Program-made: the position numbers and the translations under genes
Assembly: GCA_946800325.1 (NCBI GenBank)
Contig: OX326959.1
Span: 12,120,862-12,184,861 of the forward strand
Source of the DNA: Luzula sylvatica
Lineage: Eukaryota; Streptophyta; Magnoliopsida; Poales; Juncaceae
Length of the DNA: 64,000 bases
Direction: 5' to 3'
Shown here: in pieces, positions 36,331 to 49,132 of the stretch
Layout of the letters: every line of letters begins with the position of its first letter
Position numbering within the stretch: the first letter of the stretch is position 1
Notes under the pieces: generated by a model
What the model saw: only the letters and a program-made list of their open reading frames with translations
Databases searched by the model: none
What the model was told of the DNA's origin: nothing

Positions 36331-37731
36331 ATGGCTTGTAATCCGTATTGTAAGCATATGATATGAATTTTTATCTTTTTTCTGTAATCTGCTTTATGAA
36401 TTTATTTTTCATGTCGAATCTTGTTGTACTATTATAAAATATTTCAACTTTACAATTGTATATATCGGGATTCACTTGAATTGTGTTGTGTGTTTATCTG
36501 ATTTTATATTTATATATTTATGGGGAATTTAAAAAAAAAAAAACACTAATTTTGTGATATTTCAGAAAATCATCACATTTTAGACGCTTCAAGAAAACCT
36601 TACAAAAAAAATGTATATGATATATATATTAGAAATACAATACATTTTTGGTTTAAATAAATTCTGAAATAAATTCTTTTAAATGTACGTGATTTAGATG
36701 TATAATATATATTTTTAAATATGTCGGATATTATTTGAAATGAGTGATATATTTTTTGCATGTAACATATTTTTTTGGAAAGTACATTTATTAGACTTTA
36801 TTTGTAAAAACTTATCTATGACAATCGGAAAAGAAATAAGTCACGTGTCGTAGTCGTCGGATTGGTGGCGAACAAACTCTTATTTATTTATTCTCCTCGT
36901 GATCCATTACATATTTTTTAACTATAACGAGCTTACAATCATTATTTTTTAATTCATCGTGATCCATTTTATGATAATTTTATAGTTGTGATCATGATTC
37001 CCTGAGTCCTCAAGCCTCATTTTATATCATATAATTCCTCACGACTTATATTGTGTTTTTCATGATTACGACACTTTATTGCATCCATAAATTTTATTAG
37101 TTTTGCATTTTACGATTTGCAAGGATATCATTGAACACTCCCACGAGTCCACGACGCTTGCTTGAAGATGTAAAATAATGATGTAAGTAAATGTTTTCTT
37201 ATTTGTTTCGTCATGTCATCGATTCACAAATACTATCAATCCCGATGTTTGAAGTCAACTGTGTAATAAATAATAAGGAAATTATACTTTTTCTTTCCAT
37301 TTCCCTCGTATTTCTTCCACATTAATTAATTCCATAATTAACAAATTAGATTAATAATTAATTTATGATTACTAAAAATTTAATATATAATTAAGGTTCA
37401 TACCAAACAATTAAAAGAATTAAAAGAAAACTAAAGATACAATATTTTCAAGCAAGCAAATGATACAACTGAAAAAGTATATAATCATGGAAACAAATTT
37501 CATTTCATAAAAGCTGATAAAAACAACGACAAGCAAATACAAGGAATTGAAATATGAGTTGAGAACTTGAGAGGTTCCGAGTGCTCATACGAGCACGAAA
37601 GCTTCAAGTACGAAAAGAATTTTTTTTAACAACATTACACATCGTGAGAAGAAAAATATTACGGAAATTCAAACATGAAATGAAATGAAAATAAAACATG
37701 CTCACCAAACCTTTTTTTCAAACCGGGCACT

Positions 37732-38028
37732 TCAAGTACAACCATAACATCCTTCAACCATTAGCCGACTCAGAAAATTGCATTCACAATTTAGTTCTCC
37801 TGCTGCTTTTGCTGCTTTTCGCACTGCTATTGCTGCATCGCAGCAGTTTCCTAATAATAATTGATTAGAATTAGAATTTTTACACGCCGATTGAACGTTT
37901 TCAGGTATTGGTAAATCTTTACAAGCCGGAGTGTCGTCACCATGGACAAAAAGTAGAGTTGTTGGCCATGAGGTGACCAAAAAGATGAGCATTAGAGCAC
38001 ATGACATGCGCAAAGTTGATTTGGCCAT
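37732..38028 (-). CDS. Secreted eight-cysteine peptide
   Basis: A 98-residue single-exon frame starts at the ATG at 38028 (MAKSTLRMSCALMLIFLV). The frame is open 11 codons further, but no ATG is there and the relics at 18390 and 54202 support this start. Residues 1 to about 31 form a signal peptide, probably cut before DDTPACKD. The mature part has eight cysteines in the order C-C-CC-CxC-C-C, the layout of the lipid-transfer/prolamin superfamily, but C6-C7 (10 residues) and C7-C8 (YG) spacings are short for that family. An apoplastic role is likely; the partner is unknown. A TATA box TCTATATAAA lies at 38147-38156, about 120 bases upstream of the ATG. Confidence 0.7.
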   Translation of the reverse strand: MAKSTLRMSCALMLIFLVTSWPTTLLFVHGDDTPACKDLPIPENVQSACKNSNSNQLLLGNCCDAAIAVRKAAKAAGELNCECNFLSRLMVEGCYGCT

Positions 38029-39089
38029 TCTTGGTATTTTGAGTTGCTTTTGGTTTTCCAAAAATAAAGTATTTCTGGTTGTGAATTGTGATCACTATTT
38101 GCTAGGCAGGGAGAATTGTTTTGTGCTCTTCAAAGGAGAGCTGGCCTTTATATAGACAAGTTTGGCTATTTATTTAAGGGAAATTTAAAAACAAATTACC
38201 AAGAGAGCAATTATTTTATTTTATTTTTTTAGTCCAGACTCCAGAGATGAATTTCATCGCGAGCTTCTTCTTTTTTTAGCATTATTTTTAAATTATAATA
38301 CATATGTTTAGTCGAGAAGGAATCATCACCATTTTTCTTTTAATATTATATTTTTAATTATATTACATGTATTTGTATAATATAAATCCTTTTTAATTAC
38401 AATACATATTTTGATTAATCTTCCAAAAAATTAAAATTGAGTGGAATGTTAAAGTTAACATTTGTAGGGGAAAAAAAATTGAACTCAATTTCTAGAGAGG
38501 TTTGAAGTAATTTGAAAATAAGGGTGTTTTCAGCTGTATGATATACATGCGTTACATGAGTCGGACACACTTAAAAATATGTGATATACGTTTTTAAATG
38601 CAATATACCGTTGTAGTTATGTGTTATGTCGTTATATATATATATATATATATATTTTACAAGTAAAATACATGTTTGGTTTACATAACTTTTGAAATAT
38701 ATCATTTAAGTTGCATGATATATTTTGAAAGCAGTATCTTTTTTTTTTTTTGAAAAACAATACTTTAGATTTTATTTGTAAAATTACATATAACATTCGT
38801 AATTTTTTTTAATAAAATGTCATGTGCTGTCATTTTATTGGTGGGAGACGATTTCACTAAAATTAGTCAATCTCGTTTTAATGGGAAATGAACCACCTAG
38901 GTTACAAGTTATGTTTCTAATGTTCATTTAATTATTTAATGGGAAAATGAACCACCTAGTTTTGCAGTCCATTCAATTTCCGTTTGATATCTTTTTTCAT
39001 TGTTGGCAGTAAGTCTAGATCTCGATTTCTTAGTTATTATTACATTAAAGATCCCCTCTTCATTTTAATTATTACTCGCATAGCTCTTG

Positions 39090-39677
39090 GGATCACCAAA
39101 GCAAATAACCCGTTTCAAAATATAAGCATCATCGCTCCGACGAGCGGTTTCATTGGAGATAAGAAATTTACATGTCATGTCGACGGTTCATGGACCGAAG
39201 ATGGTACGGGTTTGGGAGTTGTAGTTACAAGAGGCACGGAGGTCACGTTTTGTGCGAGTATATATACTCAAGCTATTTCTCCTCTTCAATAGGAATTAAA
39301 AGTATGTATAGCGGCGCTCCATCATCTTAAATCGTCAAAAATTAAGTCTTGCACGATTTTGTGTGATAATATCTCAATCATCCAAGTCATGAAAAAAAAT
39401 CACTCATGACTTGAATTAGATAAAAGATGAAAGATGGTTGACATTTCTATCATATATCGAGAAGGGACAACCCGAAGGCGGACGCGCTAGCTCTTAAAGC
39501 AAGAATTGATAAAGGTTTCATTTCACGGTTGTGATTCTCCTTCGTAAAGGCTCGACATTTGTTTAGAAGCCGATTTTTATAGTCATGTGTTTATGCGTAA
39601 TTTAACTTTATGTAATGTGACATTGTTCGTTTTAATATAGTCTAAGGGTCTTTATGCAAAAAAAAAAAAAAAAAAAC
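39090..39677 (+). pseudogene. Second 5'-truncated LINE tail with RNase H-like domain
   Basis: The plus-strand frame reads GFIGDKKFTCHVDGSWTEDG, then GLGVVVTRGTEVTFCASIY, a TAG at the position equivalent to a Glu/Gln-rich helix start (before ELKVCIAALHHL), then CTILCDNISIIQVM. The CHVDGSW...GLGVV opening is the RNase H (RVT_3-like) start with its catalytic Asp. The 3' end is GTCTTTATGC followed by poly(A) at 39658-39677, the same tail as at 12460. Stops and frame breaks make it dead. Confidence 0.65.
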
Positions 39678-41411
39678 GGTTAGGAGCTTACAATCTTGAT
39701 TCTTTAATTCATCGTGATTCATTATATGCCTATTTTTTATGATTATCGAATTCCTCACAACTCATTTTGTGTTTTCTATAGTTATACTTATGGCAGCTTA
39801 TTACATTGTTTCTCAAGATTCATTAAATTTCTTTTGTTATTATGTCAATTTATTTTCATTACATTTTTATGATAATAAAAGTTTATGATTTTGTGGGTCG
39901 TGATTTATTTATGATTATGATTATTTATTGTGCTGTTCCTCAAGTGCTAGATGGCATGAGATAACTATCAAACAACAATTATAGATGACTAAATAAAAGT
40001 TCTATTTTATCTTCAACTAAATATTATTATACAAAATCAAATGTAGTTTCGGAACCGACCTAACGCCAACTACCAAAATCTTAAAATATTTATTTATTTA
40101 TTTCTCATGAGATCAATATAATTAGTTATTTATTTCTCATGAGATCAATATAATTCATTTTGTTTCATTTCCTTTACGTTATGAGATGATTTTATTTTAA
40201 AAGAAATATTTTTTTCGAGTTTCAATTACAAATTTGCCTTGATGTTTCCAACTACCAAAATTCAAAAATAACTTGCTGAATTTTCTTCCTCTGAAACAGA
40301 ATCAAAGAAAAAAAAAGATAAGATAAAAGTTATTTTGAACTTTGAGAGTTTCGTACAAAAAGTATTTCAAACTCGAAAATATTGTTTACACATATAAAAA
40401 CAATCTAATGTGTTATTTTCACAAATTCAATTTGTTTAGGCGCTAATTTAAAACATAACTCACATGTTTAGTATTTCAGAGAGATCTGGTCAACTCATCC
40501 ATAAATTTTGTTTGTTTTCTTGAGATAACCAAGAGGGAACCTGAGGACGACTTCAGATGTGTTCCCGAGTTTTGGATAAAAGGAAAGAGAGAAAAATATG
40601 AATGAATGAATGAAAAACATATTTAAAAAAAAAAAAAGATAATGATGTTTTCGTATCAATGTCAACTAAAAGTAAATAAATATTATATGATACTTTCTTA
40701 TAGCACAAAAAAAAACAAAAAAAACTGTTAGAGACAATCAAAATAGTAAATAAATTGTTATATTTTTTGAAAATGAGAAAAAAGAAAACAATCAAATTTC
40801 GAAACTTTCATATTGTCTAATCCAAATAATTTAGTCTGAAAATGTGTAATATATTTTTTGTAAGGTAATATATCCTTTTGAAGAATAATTTTCTTTTAAT
40901 AAATTCAATACGTAGGACTACACAATACTTCAAAAAAAAACCTGACATGATTAGTGGTGGACAAGCCGGGCTACAATTTTAGTCAATCTCGTTTTAAAGG
41001 AAAATGAACAACGGAGATTACGAGAATTCTTAATAATGCTCCTTGATTATTTATTCTCCTCGTTATTCATTTTCATGTTTGTTTAATGGCTATGAACTGG
41101 CAATCATTTTATGATACTTTTATTGTTATAATCACATGAGCCCTTGATTCCTCACGACACATTTTATGATTTTCTTATTCTTCACAACTCATTTACTGTT
41201 TTTCATGACCAATTATTACATTATTTCTTATGGTTCAATTAATATTTCTTGTAATTATTCGAGTTTATTTTTGTTATATTTTATAAAAATTTATTATTTT
41301 GTTGGTCGTCACTTATGTATAATTATGATCATTTGTTATCTTGTTCCTCACATGATATCAGATAACTATCGAACAACTAATACAAATAACTAAATAAAGG
41401 TTTAATTTTAT

Positions 41412-41413
<2 letters not shown>

Positions 41414-41488
<75 letters not shown>
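41414..41488. repeat. (AT)n microsatellite, ~75 bp
   Basis: A near-pure TA dinucleotide run within the local AT-rich repeat family. Confidence 0.95.
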
Positions 41489-41492
<4 letters not shown>

Positions 41493-42879
41493 ACATAAAA
41501 AGTAAATTTGGTTTTGGAACGGATTTAAGGCCAACTAATCTCTTTTTATTTCTCACGAAATCCATATAATTTTATTTTGTTCTATTTTCTTTACTATGAA
41601 ATGATTTTTTTTTTCAAAGTATTGAACTACTAAAATCCGAAAGTAACTTGTTGCATTTTCTTCCTCTCAAACAGAAGCGCAAAAAAATAGTTGTTTTGAA
41701 CGTTGAGAGTTTGAAACAAAAAAATATTACTTATTCAAATAAAAACATTTTAATGTTATTTCCACGTATTCAATTTATTTTAAGGCTAATTTAAAACACA
41801 ACTTACATATTTAGTATTTCAATGAGATCTAGTCAACTCATCCACAAATTTGTATTTGTTTTTTTTATATAACCAATAAAAAGGAACGTGGGGTGAAACT
41901 TTAGATGGAATAATAATACCGACATATAAATCAATTACAAATTTAATACAAATACATAAGTTCGTGTTTATGATAGTTTACAATAGATTACAAGGATTCT
42001 TAATAATGCACCTGGATTATTAATTCTCTTCATTTTTCATGTTTATGTTGTTTAATGGCTATGAACTGACAATCCTGGTTCTTTAATTCATCATGATTCA
42101 TTTTATGATAGTTTTATCGTTATGATCATGATTCCTTGATTCCTCACGACGCATTTTATGATTTTCTAATTCCCCCCAACTCGTTAAGATCATATTTTTA
42201 TTAATTTTAAAAAAATCATAAATATTTTTTAACATATATTAATTATAAGTTATGTTTATATAATTTTGATGTTTCATTTTTTATATAACATCAAATAATA
42301 ATAAAATAAATAAAAACATTGAAAATATATTGGCAAAAAAATATTTTTGTCCAAAAAAAAAAAAAGTGTATGGAAAGTTAAAGTTAACCTTTGTAAGGAA
42401 TAAATAAAAATTCAACTCAATTTTTAGAAATTTTTTGAAGTAATATGAAAGTTAGGATGTTTTCAGATGTATGATATAACTGTGTTAGATGAGTCTGACA
42501 CATTTATAAAATATATGATATACATTTTTAAAACACATATACCTTTTTATTTATGTGTTATATCATTTTACGTATATGATATATATTTTAGAAGTACAAT
42601 ACATGTTTTGTTTAAATAAATTCTGAAATATCTCTTTAAATGTACGTGATTTAGATGTATAATATATATTTCTAAATATGTCCGATATTGTTTGAACTGA
42701 GTGATATATTTTCTAAATGCAACATATTTTTTTGGAAAGTACGTTTAATAGATTTTATTTCATTATTTGTGAAAAATTACACACAACAATGGGAAAAAAA
42801 AGGTCACGTGTCGGCGTCGTCAGATTGGTGGCGGACAAACTGACTACAATTAGTCAACCTCATTTTAATGGGAAATGAC

Positions 42880-43545
42880 TAGAGCTGGCAAAATCTGACC
42901 CGATCCGAAAAAATGACCCGGCCCGTCCGAATCAGAACCCGACCCGCCCCGAAAATATTGAAAAGTCAACGACCCGAACCCGAACCCGAAACCGAATGAC
43001 CCGAATCCGAAATCGACCCGAAACCGAATGACCCGAAACCCGAACGACCCGAAATCCGAACTAACCCGAAATCCGAATGACCCGAAACTCACGACCCGAA
43101 TGACCCGAAATTCACGACCCGAATGACCCGAAAATTAAAATATTATTGGTAAAATCATTATAATATTGCTAAAATATGTCGGAATCAATAAAATAAATCA
43201 AAAATTACCCGAAAATTAAATTTTTGGAAAATCGAATAATTCGAAATCAAATTTTGTGAAATCTGAATTACCCGAAAATCAAAATAGTCAAGACCCGGAT
43301 GACTCGAAAACCGAAACGACCCGAACCCGAATGACCCGAAAACCGAAACGACCCGGAACCGAATGACCCCAAAACCAGAAACGATCCGAACCCGAATGAC
43401 CCGAAACCCGAACGACCCGAACCCGAATGACCCGAAACCCGAACGACCCGCGACCCGAACGACCCGATGACCCGCAACCCGAAACGACCCGAACCCGAAA
43501 TGACCCGATCCGAACCCGACCCGACCCGTCCGATTGCCGCCTCTA
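42880..43545. mobile_element. hAT-type MITE, 666 bp, CCGAA-rich, 8 bp TSD
   Basis: The ends TAGAGCTGGCAAAA and the inverse CCGATTGCCGCCTCTA share TAGAG..GGCAA. GAAATGAC flanks it at 42872-42879 and 43546-43553. The interior is a degenerate array of GACCCGAA / CCCGAATGACC words on both sides of an AT-rich centre (43130-43260). Long frames across it (repeating FGSFGF) are repeat artefacts. Confidence 0.85.
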
Positions 43546-43965
43546 GAAATGACTAGTTATATTTCTAGGGAGCATTTCTGTATGTAACCCCTTAAGTAAT
43601 CAAAATTCAAAAAATAATCTCCTTTCTAAAAATATTCCAAAAATAACCCCCTTTTTTGTAATATTTCAAAAATAATCCATAACTGATTTTAAAATCCGCC
43701 GTTAAAGTTGCAAATTTTTAAATATGATATATCTCCCCAATTTTTACCATAACATCATCAGTGTTCTAATTAGTATATTTAATTAAAATGATAACTAGTA
43801 CGTGTTAGCTATTAATTTAATACATAATTAATATTTATTCGAATTCATAAATTTGAATAAATTTTAATGAATATATAATTATATATTTTAATTATCACGT
43901 TAATTAAATGTATTAGTTCAATAATGAAGAATTCGGCGGGTACATTTTGGAGATGGGCATTGGGC

Positions 43966-45060
43966 CCTGACTAAAGAAATGAAAATGATGAGAAATCAAT
44001 TAAATTGATATAAACCTAATGATTTCGAAACCCATAGGTTAAGAGAAAAAAATCTGATCGTTTGAGAAGTTTATTTCTCAAAAGGTATTGAATTATTACC
44101 GATTTGTAATTCGGTCTTTAATTAATACACAATTATTAAAGTGAATTCATATTTGATATGTTTTTTTTTTTACTTTTCAGATTAATGAACACAAGAGCTT
44201 ATATTGTTTATGCAATGAAAAAGAAATTCAACTCAAGTCTCTTAGAGTAATGGTATGTGTGCATTTATCCTACTATATTTTATAAATTTTCAGGGTTATA
44301 ATTGTAATTATTCCTTCACATTTAGTATTTATTTTCAGGTAAATATTTTTGAGAAGCAAAGTCAAAAGTTACAAATAATTCTAGACATGCACACCAACTA
44401 ATCTTCCGAATCCGGGTACTTTTCCGCTATTTTCGCAAACATGAGCTCTTTTGCAAATTTCTAATATTTATCCACTTTCTGCAAATTTGAGAACCATACA
44501 GGAAATAAGAAAATCTGAAGAAAATGCGATAAAACAAAGCAAATATTTAAAAATAAACATAGAGGACCATAATCTTGAATTACGAGTAAAAGCCGCAAAA
44601 GAAGCCGAGTCGGCGTGTAAATTAAATATTTTGCTCGATGAGTCAGAAATTAATGATTTAAGAAGCAAACTCGATTCGTCATAACGGTACACTTGTGCTG
44701 CAAAAGACCCTAAATTTTGCGTAATTAATAATATGTATAAAATTTTGCGTAGTTAATAATATTTAATGTTGTTGTTGAATTTCCTAGAAAAACAATGGAG
44801 CATACATAAGCGATACGAATAAAAGACGCTGAAGGAGAAGCATATATTTCTGAAATCGAGGTTATTTTTGTTTTGCAAAATAATAAATAATATAATATTT
44901 TTATAATAATATACTATTTTATTTTCCAGGCGATTGGGCAAGCATGTGAAGATATGCAATCGCAAAACCAGCATTTAATTAAAAAAGTTGCGAATCAAGA
45001 CGATAATAATATCAAATTGATTTCAGAGAGTGTGAAACGAGCCAAATCCAGAATATTTTT
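43966..45060 (+). pseudogene. HUB1/HUB2 (BRE1-type) E3 ligase gene fragment
   Basis: Coding-like blocks with retained splice sites match the coiled-coil C-terminal half of plant histone H2B monoubiquitination ligases. Block 43967-44083 gives KEMKMMRNQLN and THRLRE with two stops. Block 44494-44684 gives LELRVKAAKEAESACKLN and EINDLRSKLDSS, then TAA. Block 44815-44860 gives EGEAYISEIE before GT. Block 44931-45050 gives AIGQACEDMQSQNQHL and NNIKLISESVKRA after AG. Retained introns show a genomic duplication, not a retrocopy. The catalytic RING domain is absent. Stops and a tandemly garbled end (45060-45210) mean it is nonfunctional. Confidence 0.65.
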
Positions 45061-47195
45061 TTTTTCTGAAAAACAAATGTTAATTGAACCATTTCAACAT
45101 GTTATTCTTCTCTGAAAAACAAATGTTAATTGATTTCAGAGAGTGTGAACCATTTGAACAGAGAGTGTTAAACGAGCCAAATTGATTTCAGAGAATGTGA
45201 ATGTTTTCCTCTAGGAATCCCCCTACCCACGATTTGCATGGTTATGTATCCCTGTTTATATGCTTGTTATTCTCGTGTCAATGCAACAGCTCTGGAATTC
45301 AATTGTAGTATTTCTCTGAAGATCTGCATGTTTTTATTTTTTAGAAAATTATTAGGCGAAAGGAGCAATCAATGAAATCCTTCCATGTATTTCAGTTGAT
45401 TTATCATTTTATTTTTCAACTCAAATGATTCTATCAGAACTAAAAAATAATTATCCTTCATTAGTATAAGCCCACTAAACAAAATAGTTCATTAAAATAA
45501 ATGAAATAAGATGATCTCCAGATTATCGATTTCGTCTGATTTATATATGTATTTTATAATCAAATCATAATCGCTAAACAAGTTGTACGTTCGTTAACAA
45601 GTAGTTCTTTTTTCGAAATATATTTTAGATGCATGATATATGTTTCTAGATGTACTATATATTTTTGTTCGATGAGCCAGACACTTTTAAAAATGTGTAA
45701 TATATATTTTTAATTACAATATATATATTTTTTAGTTATGTGTTATGCTGTTTAATATGTGTAATATATATTTTCGAAGTACAATACATGTTCGATTAAT
45801 ACCAATCCTCAAATATATAATTTTAAATATACAATATATATTTTAGATATATGATATATTTTGTAGATGTGTCGGCATTATTTGAAAAATATGGGATATA
45901 TAATTTTGAATGCAAAAGTAATGATATGTACACATGAACCGATTACAAATTTTGACCCAAATACATAAGTATGTGTCAAATTTGTGGTTATTTATGTGTA
46001 TTTATTTTTTAATGCAATATTTTTTTTTTGAAGAATAATGATTTTGTATTTCAATGGAGTGCACTCCAAACGGCCAAAAATACATTTTCGAGTGCACTTA
46101 AAAATGCATTGTTGTCCGGTCCTCTTTCCACATTATCATATATTATATATTGTATAGTTTTTCACTTTTTCTTTATTATTGTTTATATCTTTTTTGTATA
46201 ATATGTATAAATGATATGTTCTTATTTATAACTTTTAATTATATTTTATACAAGTTTCAAATATTTTTATAACATTTTCTTATACCATGAAAATAAAGAT
46301 CCGTGGTTAATATCTTTCACTATATTTTTTTTCTATACTTCAAATAAAATATTTGTTGTAGTTTATATTTTTTTTACTATTATTTATACATTATTTTCTA
46401 TATTCTTGATAAAAAATTATGTAAATAATTATTATTTATATATATTGTATACTACGAATACAAGTTATGTTTTATTTATGTTTTTTTACTGTGGATAAAC
46501 ATATGTTGATATTTATATCTTGTTTAATATTATTTATAAATTTTTAAATACTTGTTGAAGAAAAATGTATGAATATTAGTGTTTTTAATTAAGAATATTT
46601 GTAAAAAGGTATAAATATAATGGTGAAAGCGCAAAAATAATTATCTGAATATGTTGGAGGCTGTCCGTATTTTGGACGCTATCCGTATTTTGGACGCTGC
46701 CCGTTAATGTTGTCGTTCATCTTATTTTGTTGTTCGCGTTTTTTTTAAGCCAGCGCCTTGTTATGTGCCGCTACCTAAGGGGTGACGTAATCATTCTTGT
46801 TTTAGTGGGAAATGAACCATTTAGAAGACATGTTTTCTTTTGCTCCTCGATTATTTATTGTCCTCGCGATTTATTTAATTGTTGTGGACTTAAAATTATT
46901 ATTTTTTTAATCCATCTACTTCCATTTATGATATATTTTTATATCAAGATTTCTTGATTTCTCATGACTCATTTTATGATTCTCTAATATTTCCCAACTC
47001 ATTGTACGTTTTTTTTTTTTAATTTTACGATTCTCTAATATTTGACAATTAATTTTAAATATTTTTATGATTATGATTATTTATTATTGTTGGGATTAAA
47101 AGAAATAGTGAGAGATTGAGAGAGAAACAAACAAATATGTTTGGAAATACGCTAAGTTTTGACTGGAAGATGAGAGTTGTTTTGAGGAGAAAGTA
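45061..47195. other. Gene-free AT-rich stretch
   Basis: The end of the pseudogene is garbled by repeats of ACAAATGTTAATTG and TTTCAGAGAGTGTGAA (45080-45210). A ~20 bp tandem repeat of TCCGTATTTTGGACGCT lies at 46666-46701. The remainder is the local repeat family. Confidence 0.5.
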
Positions 47196-48355
47196 ACAAT
47201 AACTTACCAACCCCCTTATTTTGGACCCAACTTTATGCAATTTTCTCAAACCACCTCATCACAACTCATGCCACATCATCACAATTATTTCAACCATTAG
47301 ATTATGATATGTGGCAATATATAAACCATAGATTAACCTTTGATTTTGTGTGATTATGTTTTATTTGTAGATATTTATGTGTCCCTTATTTTACACATAG
47401 TTTTAAACAATTTTAGAAGGCCACATCACCTTACACTGATGACGTGTCAAAATATTATTTGTTAGGTTCATATTGGACCAGTTGTATTTGATTTTGAATT
47501 TTTTCACAATATGTTACATGATCAATTGTGAACACAAATAGAATGTGAAGAGTTTAAATATCTAACATTAATAAATTAATATATAATATCATAAAACAAA
47601 CATCAAATATTGTTAGTATTTTCATATATAATTTAAAAAAATTAAGAAATATATTCGCTTGAATTTTATTTTTATTTTCAGATCCATATTATCATATTTT
47701 TAATATTTTTCTTTAACTTAAAATTATGAAAACAATTATGTAAAAAAAATATAAAAAAAAAATATAATTACATTAATGACTTTTAAGCCTAATAAAATTT
47801 TTATTAAAACTATAATTGAAAAAATTGCACATAATACTAAGTATGTTATATTTGTATTTTTACTTAAAACAATTTTATGTTAATCTTAAAAAAAAATAAA
47901 AATAATGAAAGATATTTATTTACTAAACGTAAATAATTTATGTAACTTATATAATATTTTTCAATAATAAACATGAAACATAAAATTTATCAGACACAAA
48001 TAATTTTTTTGAGCTTTTAAAATGCTATTATTCTTATTTTTAGATATGAAAATTTATAATATCATATGGTTTTGCTTTTTATTTATGCCCACTGTTATTT
48101 TTAGATATGAAAATTTTATTATCGTATAGTAACATTTTTTTTATGTGTTGTATTAAAATACTACATAAATATTTCGAATTGTGTCGGATTCAAAAATAAT
48201 ATAATAATTTTGTCATCATCAAAATTCCTTAATCAATATGATTTTTATTTTCACAAAGTTTTATCTTTGATCCCGAAAAATCATAAATATATTATATTAT
48301 GTGTATGGCAAAACAAATGAAACGAAACCGCCGCGAAGCGCGGGTAATCTCCTAG
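47196..48355 (+). mobile_element. Non-autonomous Helitron, right copy (inverse of 1331-2675)
   Basis: The 3' end reads CCGCGAAGCGCGGGTAATCT then CCTAG, then T, identical in its last ~30 bases to the minus-strand end at 1331. Similarity to the other copy starts near TACCAACCCCCTTATTTT (47205). The 5' TC end is not definable. No coding sequence is present. Confidence 0.7.
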
Positions 48356-48573
48356 TTAAAATAATAAGAGGTACAAAATGAGCCTTGTACTCTCATTAGT
48401 TCTTGGTCCATTTAATACAAAAATACAAAATTTTAATTTAAAAATAGACCTTGATAATATCTAGACCATAGACCAGTAGCAATTTGGGTTATCTACCATA
48501 ACCTTCTTCAGCGCGAACCAAATTTTATAAAAATAAACCTACAAATTAAGCATAAATTTACACTAACAACATG

Positions 48574-49005
48574 CTAAACACAAACCGACACCAAATTTGA
48601 GCAAAGACTAAACTTCGCAATTGGAAGGGGCTTCGTAATCATATCGGCCGAATTCGACTCGGTATCAATCTTCTTCACGAGAACTTTTTCATTTGAAATC
48701 ACGTCTCGAAAAAATAGAGACCTAATGTCGATGTACTTCATCTTCTCAAGATTCACACGATTATTGGTCAAATGTATGGTGTTTTGGTTATCACAATCCA
48801 CCGTAATAGGACCTTCGAATGAAGACATCTCGCCAACAAACGCCTTAAGACAAATAGTCTCCTTGATTGTGTCAGTTAAAACCATATACTAGGCTTCGGT
48901 ATTTGAGATTGCAACGGTAGTTTGGAGTGTCGACTTTCAACTGACCGCACAACCACAAAGTGTAAAAATATACAATGTTGATGAACGCCTCTTATCTAGA
49001 TCACT
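48574..49005 (-). pseudogene. Ty1/copia pol fragment: RNase H C terminus
   Basis: The minus-strand frame starts SDLDKRRSSTLYIFTL, passes a TGA at 48937-48939 (in place of a Trp) and a TAG at 48889-48891 within the TEAEYM motif, then continues YMVLTDTIKETICLKAF, TVDCDNQNTIHLTNN, and ends DMITKPLPIAKF. This is the typical end of copia polyproteins (TEAEY, CD.Q..I.L, D..TKPL). No LTR or upstream pol was recognised around it, so it is an isolated remnant. Confidence 0.85.
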
Positions 49006-49132
49006 CGCAAAACCTGTTGTTTCTAAATGACCTAGGAGTGAGAAAATCGCAAAACCTGTTATATACAATGTTGACAAAGAGTAAAAATATACAATGTTGA
49101 TTAACACCATATAAATATCTACTGTTGCATTT

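Larger units (their letters stand above)
36530..47060. repeat. Locally amplified AT-rich repeat family
   Basis: Copies of the same modules recur in direct orientation: GTGATTTAGATGTATAATAT with TCACGTGTCG (36650-36880, 42650-42850), TGGGAAATGAACCACCTAG (38880, 38940, related at 40990 and 46807), and TCATGATTCCCTGAGTCCT-type sequence (36990, 41120, 42125, also 19045 and 54868). The family fills most gene-free sequence at 36331-37731, 39680-42879 and 45600-47060. No coding capacity is seen. Confidence 0.65.

Noticed and set aside
42865..43477. Gly/Phe/Ser-rich repeat protein frames
   Set aside because: They lie wholly inside the CCGAA-array hAT MITE and change with the frame of the repeat.
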